64,000 bases of DNA from Bacillota bacterium (GTDB lineage: Bacteria > Bacillota > DSM-12270 > Thermacetogeniales > Thermacetogeniaceae), in NCBI GenBank assembly GCA_013177945.1, contig JABLXW010000015.1:55395-119394 (forward strand). The letters run 5' to 3'. The position numbers and the translations under genes are program-made. The stretch's first letter is position 1. Each line of letters starts with the position of its first letter. The notes under the pieces were generated by a model. It saw only the letters and a list, made by a program, of their open reading frames with translations, was not told the DNA's origin and ran no database searches. This document shows, in pieces, positions 33,806 through 41,519 of the stretch.

Positions 33806-34063
33806 ATGGAACAGGTTATAGTGAGAGTTTCCAGTAAGCGACAAATAACCTTGCCTGCCGCAATTTATAAAAAGCTCGGCATCCAGCCGGGACAAAAACT
33901 GTTATTAGAAGTTCAAGGGGACAAAATTATTCTTTCGCCGAAAACTACAAGTTATACGGAACTGCTGGCCGGTTCATTGAAGAACGTCTACGGCCGAACT
34001 CCAGAAGAGGTCAACGCTTATATCAGGAAGGAACGCGAAACATGGGACAGGACGCTTTCTTAA
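33806..34063 (+). CDS. vapB: AbrB/SpoVT-type antitoxin (VapB)
   Basis: An 85-residue antitoxin with an N-terminal swapped-hairpin AbrB DNA-binding domain: VIVRVSSKRQITLPAAIYKK, LGIQPGQKLLLEVQGDKI and ILSP. The C-terminal part (GRTPEEVNAYIRKERETW) would wrap the toxin. ATG 33806 follows GGAGGG, downstream of a strong promoter. It overlaps vapC by 22 bases. Members of this family bind their own promoter as antitoxin or antitoxin-toxin complex. Confidence 0.88.
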   Translation: MEQVIVRVSSKRQITLPAAIYKKLGIQPGQKLLLEVQGDKIILSPKTTSYTELLAGSLKNVYGRTPEEVNAYIRKERETWDRTLS

Positions 34064-34524
34064 ACAGAATTGCCCATGTCAAACGCTTATTACTCGACAC
34101 CAATGCAATAATCTATTTTTTGCAAGGTATTAGCCCTTACGACACCGTTTTAAATCCTTTATTCCATCTTTTTGAAGAAGGAAGACTCCAAGCTGTCATT
34201 TCTGTGATTACTGAAGCCGAACTCCTGGTTGGGCCGCTTAAAAAAAATGACAAAGAAGCCTTAGCAAGGGTAAGGCTACTGCTCAATGAGTTTCCGGGCA
34301 TGAAAGTAATCTCGATTTCGCGCCAGATTGGCCAGATGGCCGCTTCTATTAGAGTTGAAACTAATTTGCCTCTGCCCGATGCGCTCATCATTGCCACGGC
34401 TAAGGCAGCTGGTTGCGATGCAATTATTGGAAACGATCAATCCTGGTCTAGAATTGATACGCCGGAGGTACTCCTTCTTGATGATTATGTTTTCTTTCAT
34501 CCCGCCTGCTTACGGCCCCGATGA
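34042..34524 (+). CDS. vapC: PIN-domain toxin (VapC)
   Basis: A 160-residue PIN-domain ribonuclease. The conserved acidic residues are present: Asp in RLLLDTNAIIYFL, Glu in VITEAELLVG, Asp in LPLPDALIIATAKAAGCDAI, and Asp in IIGNDQSWSR. The toxin therefore looks intact, unlike the HicA toxins next door. It overlaps vapB by 22 bases. Its last 77 bases overlap the end of relE on the other strand. VapC toxins cleave tRNA or rRNA; the target here is unknown. Confidence 0.9.
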   Translation: MGQDAFLNRIAHVKRLLLDTNAIIYFLQGISPYDTVLNPLFHLFEEGRLQAVISVITEAELLVGPLKKNDKEALARVRLLLNEFPGMKVISISRQIGQMAASIRVETNLPLPDALIIATAKAAGCDAIIGNDQSWSRIDTPEVLLLDDYVFFHPACLRPR

Positions 34525-34753
34525 GAACCGTTCTTTCGGCGTCGAGAATCTCGTAGAGGATGCGGATGTTCCCGACACGTAGCCTGTAGTAGTTCTTTTC
34601 GAGGCAGATACAGCCTAGCGGTCGCGGTTCTTCAGCCAGCCCTTCCAGGGCGCGCCGCACTTTCTCCTGCTCTGCCGGTGTTAGCCTCGCGTAATCGTGG
34701 CGGAAGCGGTTGACATTCTTGGGTTTAACGCTGTACACGACCCTGTTCTTCAA
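34448..34753 (-). CDS. relE: RelE/ParE-family toxin
   Basis: A toxin of about 100 residues on the minus strand: VYSVKPKNVNRFRHDYARLT, PAEQEKVRRALEGLAEEP, NYYRLRVGNIRILYEILDAE and AVSRRDERKH. YRLRVGNIRILYEI and the basic C-terminus are typical of RelE-type ribosome-dependent mRNA endonucleases. The start is uncertain: TTG 34753 overlaps relB by 29 bases, GTG 34738 by 14. The C-terminal tail (NHQEGVPPAYQF) is encoded by DNA that overlaps vapC in antisense and may be an extension beyond the family end. Confidence 0.82.
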   Translation of the reverse strand: MKNRVVYSVKPKNVNRFRHDYARLTPAEQEKVRRALEGLAEEPRPLGCICLEKNYYRLRVGNIRILYEILDAERTVLIGAVSRRDERKHNHQEGVPPAYQF

Positions 34754-35015
34754 CTTCCCGCATTATCTCGAATACGTCCTTATCCTCGGGGTTGTCGGTG
34801 GGTTGCTCGAAGATTTCCCGGGCCAGTCTGATGTCCTGGACCAGCTCGTAGGACTCCAGCAGTTCCCTGTAGGCTTCTGCGCTTAGCAGCACCCCTTCTA
34901 CCTCGTTGTTCCTGAGGATCAGCAGCGGCTTCTCCTTACACTTGGCCAGATATTTCCCCAGCGACCTGGAGAGGGCGGTGACGCTGACCAGGCTGTCGAT
35001 GTCGAATGAAAGCAC
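34725..35015 (-). CDS. relB: Phd/YefM-family antitoxin (RelB)
   Basis: A 96-residue antitoxin: LSFDIDSLVSVTALSRSLGK, YLAKCKEKPLLILRNNEVEG and VLLSAEAYRELLESYELVQ. The VSVTALSRSL and LRNNEVEGVLLSAEAY motifs define the Phd/YefM family. GTG 35015 is preferred because GGAGG lies 8 bases upstream; ATG 35030 lies before that site. A sigma-A promoter precedes it on the same strand. The relBE pair converges with vapBC. Confidence 0.85.
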   Translation of the reverse strand: MLSFDIDSLVSVTALSRSLGKYLAKCKEKPLLILRNNEVEGVLLSAEAYRELLESYELVQDIRLAREIFEQPTDNPEDKDVFEIMREVEEQGRVQR

Positions 35016-35039
35016 AGGAAACACCTCCATTTGAGGATT

Positions 35040-35068
35040 ATTCTATATAAAATAGTGCGCAATATCAA
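35040..35068 (-). promoter_or_regulatory. Sigma-A promoter of relBE
   Basis: On the minus strand TTGATA (35068-35063) and TAGAAT (35045-35040) are separated by 17 bases. The -10 box lies 25 bases from the proposed GTG start. The TAGAATAATC sequence resembles the -10 context at 28879 and 42652, near other toxin-antitoxin loci. Confidence 0.7.
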
Positions 35069-35102
35069 GCGAAAAATTATCGGGGGCCGTGTAAAATTTG
35101 CA

Positions 35103-35158
35103 CAAACAGAGGGACGGTTCTCATGGGCACAAACAGAGGGACGGTTCTCATGTTTGCG
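35103..35158 (+). repeat. Tandem pair of REP-like repeats
   Basis: Two copies of CAAACAGAGGGACGGTTCTC lie 25 bases apart, the second one complete with ATGTTTGCGCAAGCAG. They separate the relBE promoter from the Rpn-family fragment. Similar double copies occur at 41452 and 50431. Confidence 0.75.
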
Positions 35159-35189
35159 CAAGCAGTCAAGGGTAAGTGACGAGAACCGG

Positions 35190-35325
35190 ACAGCTTCGAG
35201 ATTGTCTTCCCCTTCCTGGATGTTCTAAATTTCCGGTTTTACAAACTGGAGTTAAAAAAACTTGACTGGCGGGAGTACATCCATAGCGACAATCCGGTAG
35301 CAGCGGCGCTGTTAAGCAAAATGGG
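35190..35325 (+). pseudogene. Rpn-family nuclease, internal fragment
   Basis: One open stretch reads FEIVFPFLDVLNFRFYKLEL, then KKLDWREYIHSDNPVAAALL and SKMG. This matches the part of Rpn/PDDEXK_2 proteins that follows the nuclease core (LDWR, NPVA and ALLSKM motifs). It is cut at its 3' side by the IS256 transposase fragment. It is not the missing half of the copies at 31126 or 41520, because the regions do not join. Confidence 0.7.
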
Positions 35326-35515
35326 CAGCACTTTCTCTATCTCCCAGTTGCACCCCCAGGATCTTCCAGTAGCCATCGGCAGTGATGCCGATGGCTACGA
35401 GGAGAGACTCTTTGCTCACAGTGAAGCGTTTTATCGGCAGGTTTAAGCCGTCAAAGAAGATATAGATGTTATCTTCAATAGGCTGCTCCAGCCAGGTACG
35501 CATCCCTAGCAAAAC
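35325..35515 (-). pseudogene. IS256-family transposase fragment
   Basis: On the minus strand about 60 residues match the transposase at 12160-12350: MRTWLEQPIEDNIYIFFDGL, NLPIKRFTVSKESLLVAIG and then ILGVQLGDRES. It contains the first catalytic Asp region but nothing else. Orientation is opposite to the 11.6-kb element. It marks an old insertion between the Rpn fragment and the reverse-transcriptase locus. Confidence 0.8.
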
Positions 35516-35742
35516 TTTCAAACACCAGAAGGGGATGTATCTGGGCTGGTGCCAAGACGGGAAAGGTGAATAGAGGAGAGGCAGTCATGTAGTCATGTAG
35601 CACAGTTTTGGCTGCTTTTTTTATTTTTTTCTTCGGATGTAAGCCAGATGTAGGCAGGATTTTTCTTTTCCTGAAGGATTTGGAGGATAACTGTCGAATT
35701 ATACCAAAAAGAGGTAAATATTGCTGTAGGTGAGTGGAAGAT

Positions 35743-35946
35743 ATGTTAGTAGGAAAGAGCTCGTTTTATCGGGCTTCTCCTTTGATGTTTGAACTTTATG
35801 AGAATCTCATAAGTGAGTTTGAAAATGATGAGAGATACTCAGGTTTTAAGGACCATGCTCGACCTACTGCAGACAATTATCCTCAGATGGCAGGAACCTT
35901 GTATCGTCATTTCCCAGCTCATTTTTATAAAGCGCAGGATTTATAA
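35743..35946 (+). CDS. N-terminal piece of the RT fusion protein
   Basis: The first open part encodes MLVGKSSFYRASPLMFELYE, NLISEFENDERYSGFKDHAR and PTADNYPQMAGTLYRHFPAH, then runs to TAA 35944. The following frame continues smoothly with DFINSYQKKYGDRASICEQE and into the methyltransferase-like motif, which shows that one base is missing near 35940. No family is recognised for this leader on its own. The DNA before it (35516-35742) has no gene. Confidence 0.5.
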   Translation: MLVGKSSFYRASPLMFELYENLISEFENDERYSGFKDHARPTADNYPQMAGTLYRHFPAHFYKAQDL

Positions 35947-36014
35947 ACTCCTACCAGAAAAAGTATGGTGATAGAGCGTCTATTTGTGAGCAGGAGAGTG
36001 TCGTTGTAGTAGAC

Positions 36015-37841
36015 GTGGGAGCTGGGGTAGGAACTTTTAGCTTAGCTTTAATGGATTTAGTAATGCAGGAAAAAGCAAAAGGCGCTGATGTTTGTGAGAA
36101 ATTTTATTTGATCCTGATCGAACCCAATGTGTTATATCACGAAGTAGCCAATGAATTATTAAAACAATGTGCGCAAGGGTCAAATCTACAGGTTAAATGG
36201 ACGATAATTGCTGGAAAGTTTCCTGATGAACCATGTCTAAGTGAAGTATTGGAAAGAGTGGCTGGGTATGATTCTAAATTTGTGATAATTGCCATGAGTA
36301 ATCTGTGGAACTGGCTAGAAGATGGAAAAAGTCTCCTCGATATTTTTTTGCCGTGGCGGCGAAAGACGGAAGCAGAAACAGTATATGATAGAGCGTGTAA
36401 TTTCTTAAAAGAGTTTGCGGAGAATACTCCGGCGTTGCAGGTTGCATTATTATCAGTCGAAACTAAGGAGCCAAAGCTTCGCAAGAAACTGGATAAATTT
36501 TACAAAAGGTTAAAGCAGGCTTCGCAGGATATTTATATCTTGAAGGGCCCAGACACAAATTTTATAAGATACGAGAACTTCCCAAGATCTTATTATAGAG
36601 AAGTGAAAACGAAGATTGAGCACGTGAATAGCTATAATGCTGCCTTTGCAGTTTTTGGTTTGATTGTGAACAAAATGAGCGAGCTAGAAAATTTAAAAAG
36701 GGCGTATTTTAAGAGCCGCCAGGCATTGCGATGGGAGTTTCCTTGTGATGAAGTTGAAATCAAACTGTTTGAACAAGATCTCGAACACAACCTGAAGCAA
36801 CTGGGAAAAAGGATCCTTACCGGTTACAATTTTGGGGAATTTCTACTGGAGTATGAAGTGCCGAAAAATGATAAAGAGACAAGGCCAAGGGTTATGGACA
36901 GTTTAAGTGATAGTATAGTTGGGGCCGCGTTTTTAGATGTTGTGGGTAGAGGTATAGACAGGAACTTTTGTAGGACGAGTTATGGTAACAGGATCAATGA
37001 AAAAATTGATAGTGAATATATGTATAAGTATTTTTGGCATTCGTATCGAAATTTCATGTATAAACCGAAAAGTTGGTTCGCAAAAAACGGTTTTAATTTT
37101 TTTGTGAAGATGGATATCAAGTCTTTTTATCCTTCGGTAAAACAGGAGAAATTAATTGAAAAGCTTATCAGGTTATTACCTGCAAAAGAACCGAGAGTAT
37201 TAAACTTGTTAAATTCTATGATTAAAAGATCAATTTTTGGTTCTCCTGAAGGTTGTGGTATACCCCAGGGGCCGATCTGTAGCGGTTTTTTAGCGAATTG
37301 TTATTTAGACGAATTTGACCGCGAAATGGAAGCCAAATTGGGACCAAATGGATATCGGAGATATGTGGATGATATGATTATCTACACACATGATGAGGAA
37401 AGTTGTAAAGAATCGATCAAGTATGTGTCGGAAAAATTATGTGAGTTAGGGTTAAAAAATCATACAGGTAGAAAGCTGAAAGAGGGAACGATTGAAGATT
37501 ATTTATCATTGATTGAGCGTGATCGGGAAGTGGATGATTTCCAGAAGGATTTATCGAGAATCTTGAGGGGGTTGTATAGTTTAGATTGGAATAACTACCG
37601 CGAGTTTATAAGAAAACCTGATGAGTTCGTCAGGTTATATAGTGAGTGCCTTCGGACTATTGGAGTTATTATCAACCCTGAGTGGTTGCGGAGAAAGCTT
37701 TTGCTTGGAAAAGGCTTGAGTGCGGCTTTATCCTTTGTGTCCAGGTATTTTAGTTCTCAAATGTACCGCGTAAATTTCCTCATCCTGCCAAATTACTCAA
37801 TGCAAATGAGTGGGCAAAGGATTTTAAGTCGAAAAATTTGA
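36015..37841 (+). CDS. Methyltransferase-like domain fused to reverse transcriptase (main ORF)
   Basis: The longest piece, 609 residues from GTG 36015; similarity extends upstream of that codon in the same frame. It starts inside the glycine-rich DVGAGVGTF loop of a class I SAM-binding fold, with FYLILIEPN as the acidic second motif and FVIIAMSNLWNWL further on. The second half is a reverse transcriptase: FVKMDIKSFYPSV (motif A with the first Asp), GCGIPQGPICSGFLANCYL then DEFD (motif B), and RRYVDDMIIY (motif C, YVDD at 37362-37373). The SGFLANCYLDEFD form resembles defence-associated (UG/Abi) RTs more than retrons or group II introns. The last 30 residues, after 37765, are probably frameshift noise. 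Confidence 0.75.
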   Translation: MGAGVGTFSLALMDLVMQEKAKGADVCEKFYLILIEPNVLYHEVANELLKQCAQGSNLQVKWTIIAGKFPDEPCLSEVLERVAGYDSKFVIIAMSNLWNWLEDGKSLLDIFLPWRRKTEAETVYDRACNFLKEFAENTPALQVALLSVETKEPKLRKKLDKFYKRLKQASQDIYILKGPDTNFIRYENFPRSYYREVKTKIEHVNSYNAAFAVFGLIVNKMSELENLKRAYFKSRQALRWEFPCDEVEIKLFEQDLEHNLKQLGKRILTGYNFGEFLLEYEVPKNDKETRPRVMDSLSDSIVGAAFLDVVGRGIDRNFCRTSYGNRINEKIDSEYMYKYFWHSYRNFMYKPKSWFAKNGFNFFVKMDIKSFYPSVKQEKLIEKLIRLLPAKEPRVLNLLNSMIKRSIFGSPEGCGIPQGPICSGFLANCYLDEFDREMEAKLGPNGYRRYVDDMIIYTHDEESCKESIKYVSEKLCELGLKNHTGRKLKEGTIEDYLSLIERDREVDDFQKDLSRILRGLYSLDWNNYREFIRKPDEFVRLYSECLRTIGVIINPEWLRRKLLLGKGLSAALSFVSRYFSSQMYRVNFLILPNYSMQMSGQRILSRKI

Positions 37842-38437
37842 AACTAGTAAAAAAACTCAAGCGGTTAAAAGAGGAATTGGAAAATAGGCTACAACGGCTT
37901 TACGACTGTTACGGAGATCTTTCAACAACTGGGCTTGATGCCGATATTAGAAAAAAGATAACGGCGAAATACAGATTTTACACATACAGAGCAAGTATCT
38001 TGTCTTCGCCTGGAATAATCCCCGTAATAAAGAAAATTTTACCGTCCCCGTGGTTATATAATATAACTGTTTTGCGGAGTTACCCGGCATTGATCCCGGA
38101 CCTTGTTCGAATATTAGAGAATGAGAGTTCTGAATACCTAAAGTATGTAGCTATTTGGGCATTGGGTGAAATGAAGCCAAACTGTTCCAATGCTGTCTCA
38201 GCTTTAACCAAAATTTTGTTTTTTGATGAAAGTTTAGGCATCAAGCTGATGGCATCTCAGTCACTGCTAAAGATTGATTACTGGGATGGATTTGATTGGG
38301 AGAGGTTAGAGCAAGAGATTTTGAAAATGCAGAAAATACCCCGCTTATTGAAAAATCTAATTCTTATCTGGGGCCGCAGTGGTTCTGATAAATTAAAGTT
38401 GAATTGGATGAGAGCGTTAGAGAAGATGAAAATGTAG
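37838..38437 (+). CDS. HEAT-like helical C-terminal piece of the RT fusion
   Basis: A helical, basic protein piece of about 199 residues: LVKKLKRLKEELENRLQRLY, then YNITVLRSYPALIPDLVRIL, SEYLKYVAIWALGEMKPNCS and AVSALTKILFF. SSEYLKYVAIWALGEM is a typical HEAT/armadillo-like repeat. Its TTG overlaps the RT stop, but the same frame is open upstream to about 37765 and there reads KFPHPAKLLNANEWAKDF, so it is best seen as the continuation of the RT protein. UG/Abi RTs are known to carry alpha-helical repeat tails, which fits. A third base loss near 38415 leads to the last 50 residues, ending at TAG 38577. Confidence 0.6.
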   Translation: MKLVKKLKRLKEELENRLQRLYDCYGDLSTTGLDADIRKKITAKYRFYTYRASILSSPGIIPVIKKILPSPWLYNITVLRSYPALIPDLVRILENESSEYLKYVAIWALGEMKPNCSNAVSALTKILFFDESLGIKLMASQSLLKIDYWDGFDWERLEQEILKMQKIPRLLKNLILIWGRSGSDKLKLNWMRALEKMKM

Positions 38438-38689
38438 CGAATGCATTGAGGTGGATAAACAGATGTAGTGACAACGTTATGCGTATACCAGATAAATTGC
38501 CGGAGTACGTTAGAGGTAAGGAATATCCCTTGATGGAGCCTGGCCTTGATATCTCGGCATACAGTTCGTATTATTAGGGTTATTAAGGGTGTTATTATCA
38601 ATGAAAAGGAGGCAAATGGTTGTAAGTTTCGAGAAACGATGAAATTGAACTTAAGTTCGAAGATCTTTAGCGTGAGGGGAAAGATACTG

Positions 38690-39640
38690 ATGATCGTTTC
38701 GGCCAGCAGGAGGACAGACATACCGGCTTTTTACGGAGAATGGCTGTATCGCCGCGTTGAAGAAGGCTGGGCGGTGGCTGTTAACCCTTTTACTAAGGCT
38801 GCGGTCATGGTGTCGCTGGATCCCCAGGACGTTTATGCACTCGTGCTCTGGTCGAAGAATTTCCGGCCGTTTTTGCCCTACCTGGAGTACCTGGATCAGC
38901 GCAAGTATAACCTTTATTTTCTGTTCACGATCACCGGGATGAGTGGCCAGTTTGAACCTCATGTTCCCCCGAAGGAGGAGATGGTTGAGGTTTTCCGTTA
39001 TCTCTCAGAGAGGTATTCCCCAGAACATGTCCAGTGGAGGTTTGACCCGATCCTGATAACAACTGAGATGGGTCGGGATTATTATCTGGAGAGGTTTGAA
39101 TACATGGCCAGGAGGCTCAAGGGTTATACCCGGCGTTGTTACATAAGTTTCGCCAACCGCTACCGCAAGGTTGAGGTGCGCTTTCAGAAGAGGTTTGGGA
39201 ATTCCAGCAGATGGTTGGAGTTGGAGCTGGAGGAGAAGCAGAAGCTGGTGCGGGAGATGGCGCAAATCGCTGAGAGGTACGGTATCAGCTTGTATAGCTG
39301 TTGCCAGCCCGAACTGGTAGGAGAAGGCGTAAAGAGGGGCAGTTGTGTAGATTACCTTTATATGACCGCGGTTTTCGGGGAATTAATACCTGCGCCCAAA
39401 AAATCTCCGACCAGGGCCGGGTGCTGCTGCTATGAGAGCATCGACATCGGCATGTACGACACCTGTCTTCACGACTGTGTATACTGTTACGCCAATCAGG
39501 ATCACTGGAGGGCTCTTAAGAGGTATCGTGCTCACAGGCCCGAGAGTCCGAGTTTGCTGCCAGGAGAATGTAAATTTAACGAGAACAAGGGTAGCAATCG
39601 AATCCCCGGCCTTTTCTGCCAGCCAAAATTAATTTCGTGA
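38690..39640 (+). CDS. DUF1848 family protein
   Basis: A 316-residue protein: MIVSASRRTDIPAFYGEWLY, LVLWSKNFRPFLPYLEYLD and VQWRFDPILIT define the DUF1848 family. The C-terminus carries a cysteine cluster, GCCCYESIDIGMYDTCLHDC followed by VYCYAN, likely to bind a metal or an iron-sulphur centre of radical-SAM type; the function is unknown. ATG 38690 has GAGGGGA 9 bases upstream; the earlier start at 38546 lies in the tail of the RT locus. It is intact in the middle of decayed DNA, so it may be under selection, or be a recent neighbour. Confidence 0.85.
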   Translation: MIVSASRRTDIPAFYGEWLYRRVEEGWAVAVNPFTKAAVMVSLDPQDVYALVLWSKNFRPFLPYLEYLDQRKYNLYFLFTITGMSGQFEPHVPPKEEMVEVFRYLSERYSPEHVQWRFDPILITTEMGRDYYLERFEYMARRLKGYTRRCYISFANRYRKVEVRFQKRFGNSSRWLELELEEKQKLVREMAQIAERYGISLYSCCQPELVGEGVKRGSCVDYLYMTAVFGELIPAPKKSPTRAGCCCYESIDIGMYDTCLHDCVYCYANQDHWRALKRYRAHRPESPSLLPGECKFNENKGSNRIPGLFCQPKLIS

Positions 39641-40624
39641 GTGGGGGTATTTTTAACCTCCGGGTTGCTCCTCTCAAGACTCAAACTCGCTGGTTTATTT
39701 TTGTGCTGGGGCGGGAGTTCCTGTTTATGCCAGGTATCGGATGAATCGAAGTTTCTATAATTCTGGAGTGTATAATTCTGGAAGTGTTGTAAACCGGTAA
39801 ATTTTTTGAGAGGGAGTTTTAAGGCAAGTTGACTGACCGGTGGTTATCCCCGAAGTTATAGATAGGAGAGATCAAAAATCTACCTTAAGCTCGAGGAGCG
39901 AGCGACAAATTCGGCCGCGGTTGCTGAACTGCTTTCGGCTGTGAACCGTGCTTGTTACGATGCTTTCCAGCGTGCCCAACACTGAAAAACCTGTCGCCCC
40001 TCGAATTAGCTTTGCTGATCTTGAGTGCTTTTTTCCATGATATTGGCATGTGCCCGGCAGAAGACGATGTTGCGGCCTTCAAAAAAACAATTAGAAAATC
40101 ATCAAGATGAAACAAGCAGCCAGCAGCGGTTAGCCGATTGGATTAGAACTTCCCATGCGGCTCGGAGCGAAAGAATTGTCAGGAAATGAGTTTGAACTAT
40201 CAGAACGTTGTATTGAGAGGGAGATTAAGGCTTGCAACGAAGTTTTGATAAAAATGCACGGTTTGCTCAAAGCAGAAGAGATTTCGAAATCTACCAGCTG
40301 AATTTGCCGCATCAAGTTGACTGCAGTCAAATTCGCCCAAAAGTTGACCATGACGGGAATCCTTTAGGCATCCTTGGTGCGGGAGTAGCCTGAGTACCAG
40401 ACTGAACCAAGCAGTCTTCACTTCCTTAACCCGGTTTGTAGTACTTGAGTCTAAGGCGGCTGAGGAAAATGGTAGCCAAGGGTAGGTGAGAGAAGATAAC
40501 AGGTATTTTCTCAATATGCTTGCAAAAATACACCGTGCTCCAAATGTTTCTTGGCCCCCCGGATCCCCAGGGGTGCATAGTGAAGAATACTTTTTGCGGG
40601 GCAAAAAGCCGGGGAAGTTGAATG
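39641..40624. other. Degenerate region between DUF1848 and the SDR gene
   Basis: It holds the HD-domain pseudogene described at 39877-40200. At about 40203-40312 lies another open scrap, ERCIEREIKACNEVLIKMHG and LLKAEEISKS, from an unrecognised protein. The rest up to 40624 shows no gene, repeat or RNA that I can support. Confidence 0.4.
39877..40200 (+). pseudogene. HD-domain protein remnant
   Basis: Pieces in several frames resemble HD-domain proteins that are often fused to Hsp90-like ATPases. YLKLEERATNSAAVAELLSA and VNRACYDAFQRAQ come first. LSPLELALLILSAFFHDIGM holds the His-Asp pair, followed by CPAEDDVAAFKKT. LADWIRTSHAARSERIV carries a second family motif. A deletion between the first two parts and two frame changes show that the gene is dead. 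Confidence 0.55.
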
Positions 40625-41380
40625 TTATATCGCAGTATAACCCCCGTCTACAACCAGGTTATGACCGTTGACAAATGACGCCTCATCACTTGCTAAAAAT
40701 AAGGCGCAAGCGGCAACTTCCTCTGGTCTCCCGTCCCTTTTCAATGGAACACCTTCCACAAATTTGCCTACAATAGGAACATCTGTCTCAGTCATTTCTG
40801 TAACAATAACACCGGGATTGATGGCGTTAACACGGATCCCCGATGGACCCAATTCAGCAGCTAGTGCTCTTGTAAAATTGGTAATAGCGCCCTTTGAAGT
40901 GCAGTAAGTTGTGGCAGAGGCTGCACCAACAATTCCGGCGACACTTGAGATGTTAATAATGCTTCCCTTTATTCCCCGCTTAAGCATTTCTTCAGCGGCA
41001 AACTTTGCCGCAAAATATGAGCCTTTAACATTAATGTTCATAAGCCTGTCGTATTCTTCTTCGGAAACTTCTGTAATTGGTTTCATCATAAAGATACCTG
41101 CATTATTTACCAAGATGTCAATGCGGCCGAAAGCATCTAAGGCTTTCTTGATCAAATTCCTTAAGTCATCAAGTTTTGATACGTCGGTCTTTTGAAAAAC
41201 CGCTTCTCCACCCTGTTCAATAATCTCCTGATGTGTTGGCTTTCCTCCTTCACGAGGTTCTTCTCTGATATCCCCTATAACTATTCGTGCTCCTTCTTTG
41301 GCAAAATGCAAAGCAATCTTTCTTCCGATACCCGAACTTGCACCAGTGATTACGGCGACCTTATCTTGTAATAAAGGCAA
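40625..41380 (-). CDS. Short-chain dehydrogenase/reductase (3-oxoacyl-ACP reductase-like)
   Basis: A classical SDR of 251 residues on the minus strand. KVAVITGASSGIGRKIALHF binds the cofactor. VIGDIREE with an Asp after the second strand suggests NAD rather than NADP. DILVNNAGIFMMKPI, SIINISSVAGIVGAASATTY and YCTSKGAITNFTRALA hold the catalytic Ser-Tyr-Lys. GHNLVVDGGYTAI closes the protein. TTG 41380 has AGGAAGGAG about 8 bases upstream. Substrate could be a sugar, alcohol or 3-ketoacyl thioester; FabG and glucose dehydrogenase cannot be told apart. It is intact and monocistronic. A 55-bp piece of this gene recurs at 42123. Confidence 0.88.
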   Translation of the reverse strand: MPLLQDKVAVITGASSGIGRKIALHFAKEGARIVIGDIREEPREGGKPTHQEIIEQGGEAVFQKTDVSKLDDLRNLIKKALDAFGRIDILVNNAGIFMMKPITEVSEEEYDRLMNINVKGSYFAAKFAAEEMLKRGIKGSIINISSVAGIVGAASATTYCTSKGAITNFTRALAAELGPSGIRVNAINPGVIVTEMTETDVPIVGKFVEGVPLKRDGRPEEVAACALFLASDEASFVNGHNLVVDGGYTAI

Positions 41381-41451
41381 TTGAAAGGCTCCTTCCTAAT
41401 TTGAGTTTTCCATTTAGTTATCCTACCCTTAAAATGCTTTTTTATTCAAAA

Positions 41452-41509
41452 GCAAACAGGGGGACGGTTCTCTTGTGGGCAAACAAGGGGACGGTTCTCA
41501 TGTTTGCGC
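41452..41509 (+). repeat. Double REP-like repeat
   Basis: CAAACAGGGGGACGGTTCTC and CAAACAAGGGGACGGTTCTC stand 27 bases apart, ending in ATGTTTGCGCCTGCAG. The second copy runs into the Rpn-family remnant, exactly as at 29592, where the element lies before an Rpn tail. Confidence 0.75.
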
Positions 41510-41519
41510 CTGCAGTTTC

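Larger units (their letters stand above)
35743..38577 (+). pseudogene. Methyltransferase-like / reverse transcriptase / HEAT-like fusion, three frameshifts
   Basis: Four adjacent reading frames join into one coherent protein of about 945 residues if one base is added at each of three places: near 35940 (GGATTTATAA), near 37765 (GTAAATTTCC) and near 38415. All three are one-base losses in the same direction. ATG 35743 has AGGTGAG 8 bases upstream. Domains in order: an N-terminal region with VVVVDVGAGVGTFSLALMDL and FYLILIEPN, like motifs I and II of class I methyltransferases; a reverse transcriptase core; and a C-terminal helical tail with a HEAT-like repeat, ending in YVRGKEYPLMEPGLDISAY. 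The parts are described separately. The breaks may be true decay, recoding or sequencing error. Confidence 0.65.

Noticed and set aside
35743-38577. The reverse transcriptase as a retron, group II intron or diversity-generating element.
   Set aside because: No inverted msr/msd region, no maturase domain or domain V-like hairpin, and no template/variable repeat pair were seen. The motif B form and helical tail resemble UG/Abi RTs instead.
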